From Ctena decussata (taxonomy: Eukaryota > Mollusca > Bivalvia > Lucinida > Lucinidae), in NCBI GenBank assembly GCA_963989385.1, contig OZ022502.1, forward strand, positions 8,152,501 through 8,216,500: a DNA stretch of 64,000 nucleotides. Reading direction: 5' to 3'. Shown piece by piece: positions 60,250 to 64,000 of this stretch. Every line of letters begins with the position of its first letter. Position 1 is the stretch's first letter. The notes beneath the pieces were generated by a model. It saw only the letters and a program-made list of their open reading frames with translations. It was not told the origin of the DNA and did no database searches. The translations under genes and the position numbers were made by a program.

Positions 60250-61071
60250 ATGGGAAAGATTTACTACAGCCCAAAGGGGTTCTGGAAAGGGCTCCCCGCA
60301 GTAGAGAAACTAGCAAAAGAAGCAAAAGTCAGTAAAAAGCAGGCGCTTGAATTTTTAAAAAAGCAGGCGGTGTGGCAAATATATTTACCCGCACCAAAGA
60401 AAATCATACGGCCCAGGTTTGATGCGTCCACCCCAAATGAAATTCATCAGGCAGATTTGTTGTTTTTGCCGCATGATACTGTCAACCGCAAGACATACAA
60501 ATATGCGCTGACAGTCGTTGATATTGAAAGCAGATATAAAGAGGCGGAGCCTCTGACTTCAAAAGACAGCAAAGAAGTTGCGAAGGCGTTTGAAAATATT
60601 TACAAGCGAAAGCTGAACTTTCCCAAGCTTCTACAGGTAGATCCGGGCAGGGAGTTCATGGGCTCTGTGACACAGCTGATGGCGAAACACAACGTAAGTA
60701 TCAGACGTGGCAGGAAAGAGATCCACAGAGACCAAGCTTTGGTTGAGAGGTTCAACAGGACACTGGCTGAAAGGCTTTTTGGTTATCAGTATGCGAAGGA
60801 ATTGGAAAATCCGCACAAACGCAACAGAGAATGGGTAAAAAGATTACCGGAAGTGATCAAAGCCATAAATGCGGAGACGAAAAAAACCCCTCCAGTGAAA
60901 CAGAAACGGACTGTAGGGAACCCTATTTGTCCTGATGCCACTGTAAGATATTTATATCAACCTGGAGAACAAGAAGGGGGCGTACGCCGTGCCACGGACC
61001 CAATATGGAGTGTCAGTATTCATAAGATAAGTCATCACATTGTTCTGCAAGGCATCAGGGTTTATATTTAA
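60250..61071 (+). pseudogene. Integrase of element 2, C-terminally frameshifted
   Basis: 273 codons. DDE residues are present: Asp69 in IHQADLLFLP, Asp131 in LQVDPGREF and Glu166 in ALVERFNRTLAERLFGYQY. The part after residue ~215 is shorter than I expect between the core and the YLYQPGEQEGG segment. The stop at 61069-61071 falls early: the expected tail (APQRGFVTEELLIV) is found in another frame running to about 61149. So a 1-2 base change near 61060 has cut off the tail. No chromodomain, unlike element 1. Confidence 0.85.
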
Positions 61072-61113
61072 TGCTGTCAGCTCCGCAGAGAGGTTTCGTA
61101 ACAGAAGAACTGC

Positions 61114-62160
61114 TTATTGTTGCTGCTGATACCCAAACGCGTATGTTGTGATGCCGTCTGGGGCTATCCAGCGTTTCGTGTCTAGCGGCGAGAGTGTTGT
61201 TTTGTTAATTGTAAGGCCGTAGATCTGGTGCTTTTGGCTTCTTAGCATATTCATTTCGTGGCTGTATGTTTTCCGGTTGAATAGTGCATCTTTGTAGTTT
61301 GCAAAGTTGATGAGTTTATTGATGACATATTTCTTGACACCTTTTGCTTTTTTTATCAGCTGCTCATCAGCCAGCAGAATTGAGTACATCTTGGGACGCA
61401 GCCCGATATACTCAGCTATGGGGGTACTTTGACATTCGTCCTTAAACTTGCCAATTTTTTTCTTGTTTTGCTCACTATAGAGCGGGTGATCCTTGGGGTA
61501 ATCTGAGAAGTCATACTGGGTCCTCATGGTTGCCATATCAGCATATACATCTGGCGTTTTTAGGTCGACCAGCAGGCTGTCTGTGTCGGTGTACAGCAAA
61601 GTACAGTTTCTGCCGTACTTCTGTTTCAGTGTATTGTAATACCAGTCATACATCAGATGCTTGGATAAGTCCAAGACACACATGCCAACATATACTGGTT
61701 TGTTTAGTTTCAAGCGAGTCTTGTGTGTATGCAGGGCTGATAATTCATCAGAAAATATGACAGCCCGGTTGTAATTGGGTTTAGCGATTATTTTTCTTAT
61801 CTGCTCTTTTTCTTTATCACCGCCATTTGTTCGGACAATTTTTATATCAACTCGCTTCCGGAGGTTTTCGCAAGTTTTACCAAATACCGAATTGTTCATG
61901 AGTTTGTAGAAGTCTTTCTCAAAGGGTGATTTGGCTTTTTTTCTGAATTCTGTGTTCATGCGAATATATGGTTCCATCCACGGCGCCTCGTTGAATTCTA
62001 ATATTCTGTGGATTTTCTTGAGTTTCATTCCGAGGGACAGGTATAGCTGCAGATTTCTGTAATGCAAAACATATTTATTTTTGTCTCTGAGATTCGGGAC
62101 CAGCTTCTCGGTGTTGAGCATACTGTTATTTTCAAGAAGGTTTGACTGGTAGTCAGACAA
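61114..62160 (-). pseudogene. DNA polymerase B of element 2, C-terminal part
   Basis: 348 codons with palm motifs B (DFYKLMNNSVFGKTCENLRK) and C (LLYTDTDSLLVDL), then the thumb (YIGLRPKMYSILL). Separated from the middle piece by a frame change at an A8 tract (minus strand, plus-strand T8 at 62167-62174). Its tail overlaps the frameshifted integrase tail end to end. Confidence 0.88.
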
Positions 62161-63103
62161 CCATTCTTTTTTTTACTTTTAATCGCTCCGGGGCAAGTGG
62201 GTAGTCATTATGCAAGTCATGGAGCTCGGCTGGATAATCTAGGTCTACTTCTAAGATGCAGCCCTTGCCTGGTTCATCCGGCGGTTTATCAACCCATTTA
62301 AAACCAGAATAAGGTAGGGGCTGACTCATAGCCCAGCCATAGAGATTATTTGCATCGTAATACATGATGTGGTTGTGCTGTTTGTTAGGATTATAGCCAG
62401 GCACGCTAGGGTTGTTAGCCTTAGCGTGTCTTTTTGAAGTCATGCTGACACCGCCACGCATCCCTTTTTCTGTGAATAGATGCTGATCGTAGTCAGTCAG
62501 GAGCTCCAGTTCAGTACCGGTGTATTTGAGTAAAGCGTCCCAGGATAGGCCAGGGGCTGTATAATAATGCAGCGGATCCAGTTTGTATGCATTTATACAA
62601 GTTCTACGGAATGTTTGGAATACGTCTGCCAGCAGAGTCACATCTGTTTTTAGATAGAGATCATGGTAATCTCCCAGCGTCTCGCAGCTGAAAGTTTCCC
62701 ATACTTTCTGGGCATGTTCGTAATCTTTCTCGGATATACTCTCATCTGTTAGGCTGCTGTGGAATTTCTCAATAGGCGGCAGCTGAGTCTCCAGGAACCG
62801 GTCAAATGAATCCATATATTCGTATGGGTAAACGCCCTTTTGTAATAATATATCAATGTCTGTTGACTGGTGGTTTCCGGTTGGGCCGGGAATATCATAA
62901 CCTTCATCCATTTCTTTTAAGGTGAACTCGATGCCGCAACCTTCTAACACATGGCCAACACTTGATGAGCAACCTTTAAGAATACCGGCAATATCGGACA
63001 CATTAGTCTTGTAAATCATAAGTCCATCAAAAACAAGAGAAGCAACCTCGATGCCTTTTCCATTTAAGTAATCGAAAGCAGCCATCAACGCTTTGTTTTC
63101 CAA
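62153..63103 (-). pseudogene. DNA polymerase B of element 2, middle part, beginning inside a foreign polymerase-like segment
   Basis: The frame opens at 63103 without an ATG and is not a real start. Residues 1-~75 belong to the nested module (ASLVFDGLMIYK with a motif-C-like Asp26, ending FTLKEMDEGYDIPG). From ~82 on it is polymerase B again: LLQKGVYPYEYMDSFDRFLE, LGDYHDLYLKTDVTLLADVF (exo III), YYTAPGLSWDALLKYTG, and palm motif A in IMYYDANNLYGWAMSQ. Ends in the A8 frame break. Confidence 0.85.
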
Positions 63104-63837
63104 CCGGCACAGTATGTGGTTAATCGTGGATCCTTCCAGATTGTAATTTGTATGTTTGTTTTCTGTGCATGTTCATACATCTCCGGATTAAGCTGGACAA
63201 CAGCGTTTATGATACTGCGCATTCCAGTATAATAATCGATGAACCACCGTGGATCATCTGGGTTCAGATTTTCTTGCTTGCCATTCATTATTGCTAAGAG
63301 AATTTTTTTTGCTTCATCCCGGGTGATGCCGCGGTTCTTCATGAGATCCTGCAACATGGAATCACGGTGCTTGATGTAAGCATCCAGGGCTGCGCAGTTT
63401 ATCCCGTGTTTGTGACAGTACCAGGAAAGTAGCGTTGGGTGCGCATTTTTCATGTCGATGTCAAACATGCTGTCCTTGCATATTGTATGACGGATTTTCC
63501 GGCTCATATTTTGAATGCCTAGCTTTTCAGCTGTCCAGTATCGACCAAACCCATGTCGCTGCCGGTATGACATTGGTCGTTCTCCATTCTGGTTTAACAT
63601 GGAGAGATAATTACGAAGCAAGCTCAGCTGAGTTTCCTTGTCAGTATTTTGTCCATCCTGGAAACTGCTGCCGAGGTCAAACTGGTTGCTGTGATCTAAT
63701 ATGTAGGCTAGCTTACGCCTGTCGACACACTCCCGCAGAACGATGGGTCGACTATCTTCAGAACTAAAGCTGCCGTAAAGTCTTTTCTTGATTGGCTGGG
63801 GATTAAATGTCTTCTGGGTGATTTTAAAGTCATTTTT
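62860..63837 (-). other. TV-Pol-like (family-A-related) polymerase core nested in polymerase B
   Basis: Between the polymerase B segments QLKFLDSFQFMASSLAKLVD and DILLQKGVYPYEYMDSF lie about 980 bases that polymerase B of this lineage normally lacks. They encode a different, ordered set of motifs: YRQRHGFGRYWTAEKLGIQN, SRKIRHTICKD, FDIDMKNAHPTLLSWYC (motif-A-like, Asp176 of the first frame), ITRDEAKKILLAIMNGK (motif-B-like Arg and Lys), and across a frame break LVFDGLMI (motif C). I read this as the transposon-virus polymerase (TV-Pol) family described by Iyer and colleagues. That family call is from memory and needs a profile search. Confidence 0.62.
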
Positions 63838-63987
63838 GTCAGTTGCATCAACTAACTTTGCCAAAGATGATGCCATAAACTGAAAGCTGTCCAGAAATTT
63901 AAGTTGACCAACGCTGAAAGAGATGTATTTTTCTGTGTTGTTTGGAATGCACGATAATCTGCCCGAGATTTTATCAATCTCTTGCAT
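63085..63987 (-). pseudogene. DNA polymerase B of element 2, N-terminal piece (cut by window end) running into the nested module
   Basis: Residues 1-~50 are polymerase B (CIPNNTEKYISFSVGQLKFL, exonuclease-region). The rest is the nested polymerase-like module. The coding frame very likely continues upstream beyond 64000, so the Met at 63987 is not the true start. It stops at 63085 because of a frame change near 63125-63132; the module continues in the other frame. Confidence 0.8.
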
Positions 63988-64000
63988 GATTAAATGGCTG

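Larger units (their letters stand above)
51628..64000. mobile_element. Polinton/Maverick element 2 (left part, decaying)
   Basis: Encodes major capsid protein, penton-like protein, packaging ATPase, integrase, DNA polymerase B pieces and several small proteins found together in Polintons of cnidarians and molluscs. Gene order and protein families differ from element 1, so it is a separate lineage. Integrase and polymerase have frame breaks. No protease gene is visible in this part. The left boundary is tentative and the right end lies beyond the window. Confidence 0.88.

Noticed and set aside
62153..62180. Programmed frameshift between polymerase B pieces at the A8 tract
   Set aside because: Possible, but a second break near 63130 and the broken integrase make decay or sequencing error more likely; kept as a break only.

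Overview
The window looks like nuclear DNA of a marine invertebrate, most likely a bivalve mollusc. The reasons are AT-rich non-coding DNA crowded with palindromic MITE-like repeats, degraded non-LTR retrotransposons (one with a 2A-like peptide), one spliced host gene, and two integrated Polinton/Maverick elements of the adintovirus type. The species assignment is inference; nothing in the sequence names it.

Element 1 (1754-20187, 18.4 kb) is a complete Polinton. It has 269-bp terminal inverted repeats that read as identical and a perfect 6-bp target duplication (TGCGCC) on both sides. Leftward genes form a compact virion block: packaging ATPase, two related pVI/pX-like basic proteins, a conserved protein of unknown role, chromodomain integrase, two-TM protein, penton-like protein, core pX-like protein, double-jelly-roll major capsid protein, an unknown protein and an adenain-type protease. 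A 1365-aa protein-primed-type DNA polymerase B is also leftward, behind its own TATA box. The right 4 kb holds accessory genes with separate TATA boxes. Three of these end in a textbook histone-mRNA-type 3' stem-loop plus purine-rich downstream element, about 25 nt after the stop codon. This is the most striking regulatory signal in the window.

The middle (20.2-51.6 kb) is host DNA. It holds at least seven copies of a ~240-bp palindromic repeat, other MITE families, three LINE fragments, two fragments of a Penelope-like reverse transcriptase, a 3.95-kb TIR element with 5-bp target duplications, and four coding exons (41383-51044, plus strand) of an acyl-CoA thioesterase/BAAT-family gene with a probable mitochondrial presequence. 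The rest of that gene is not seen before element 2 begins, so element 2 probably lies in an intron.

Element 2 (about 51.6 kb to beyond 64 kb, right end not in window) is a second, distantly related Polinton with its own capsid, penton-like, ATPase, integrase and polymerase genes and a set of small virion-like proteins. It is decaying: the integrase and polymerase carry frame breaks. Its polymerase B reading frame is interrupted by a ~1-kb segment (about 62860-63837) that looks like a second, unrelated polymerase core of the TV-Pol (family-A-like) type. A polymerase nested inside a polymerase is the best candidate for something undescribed in the coding content.
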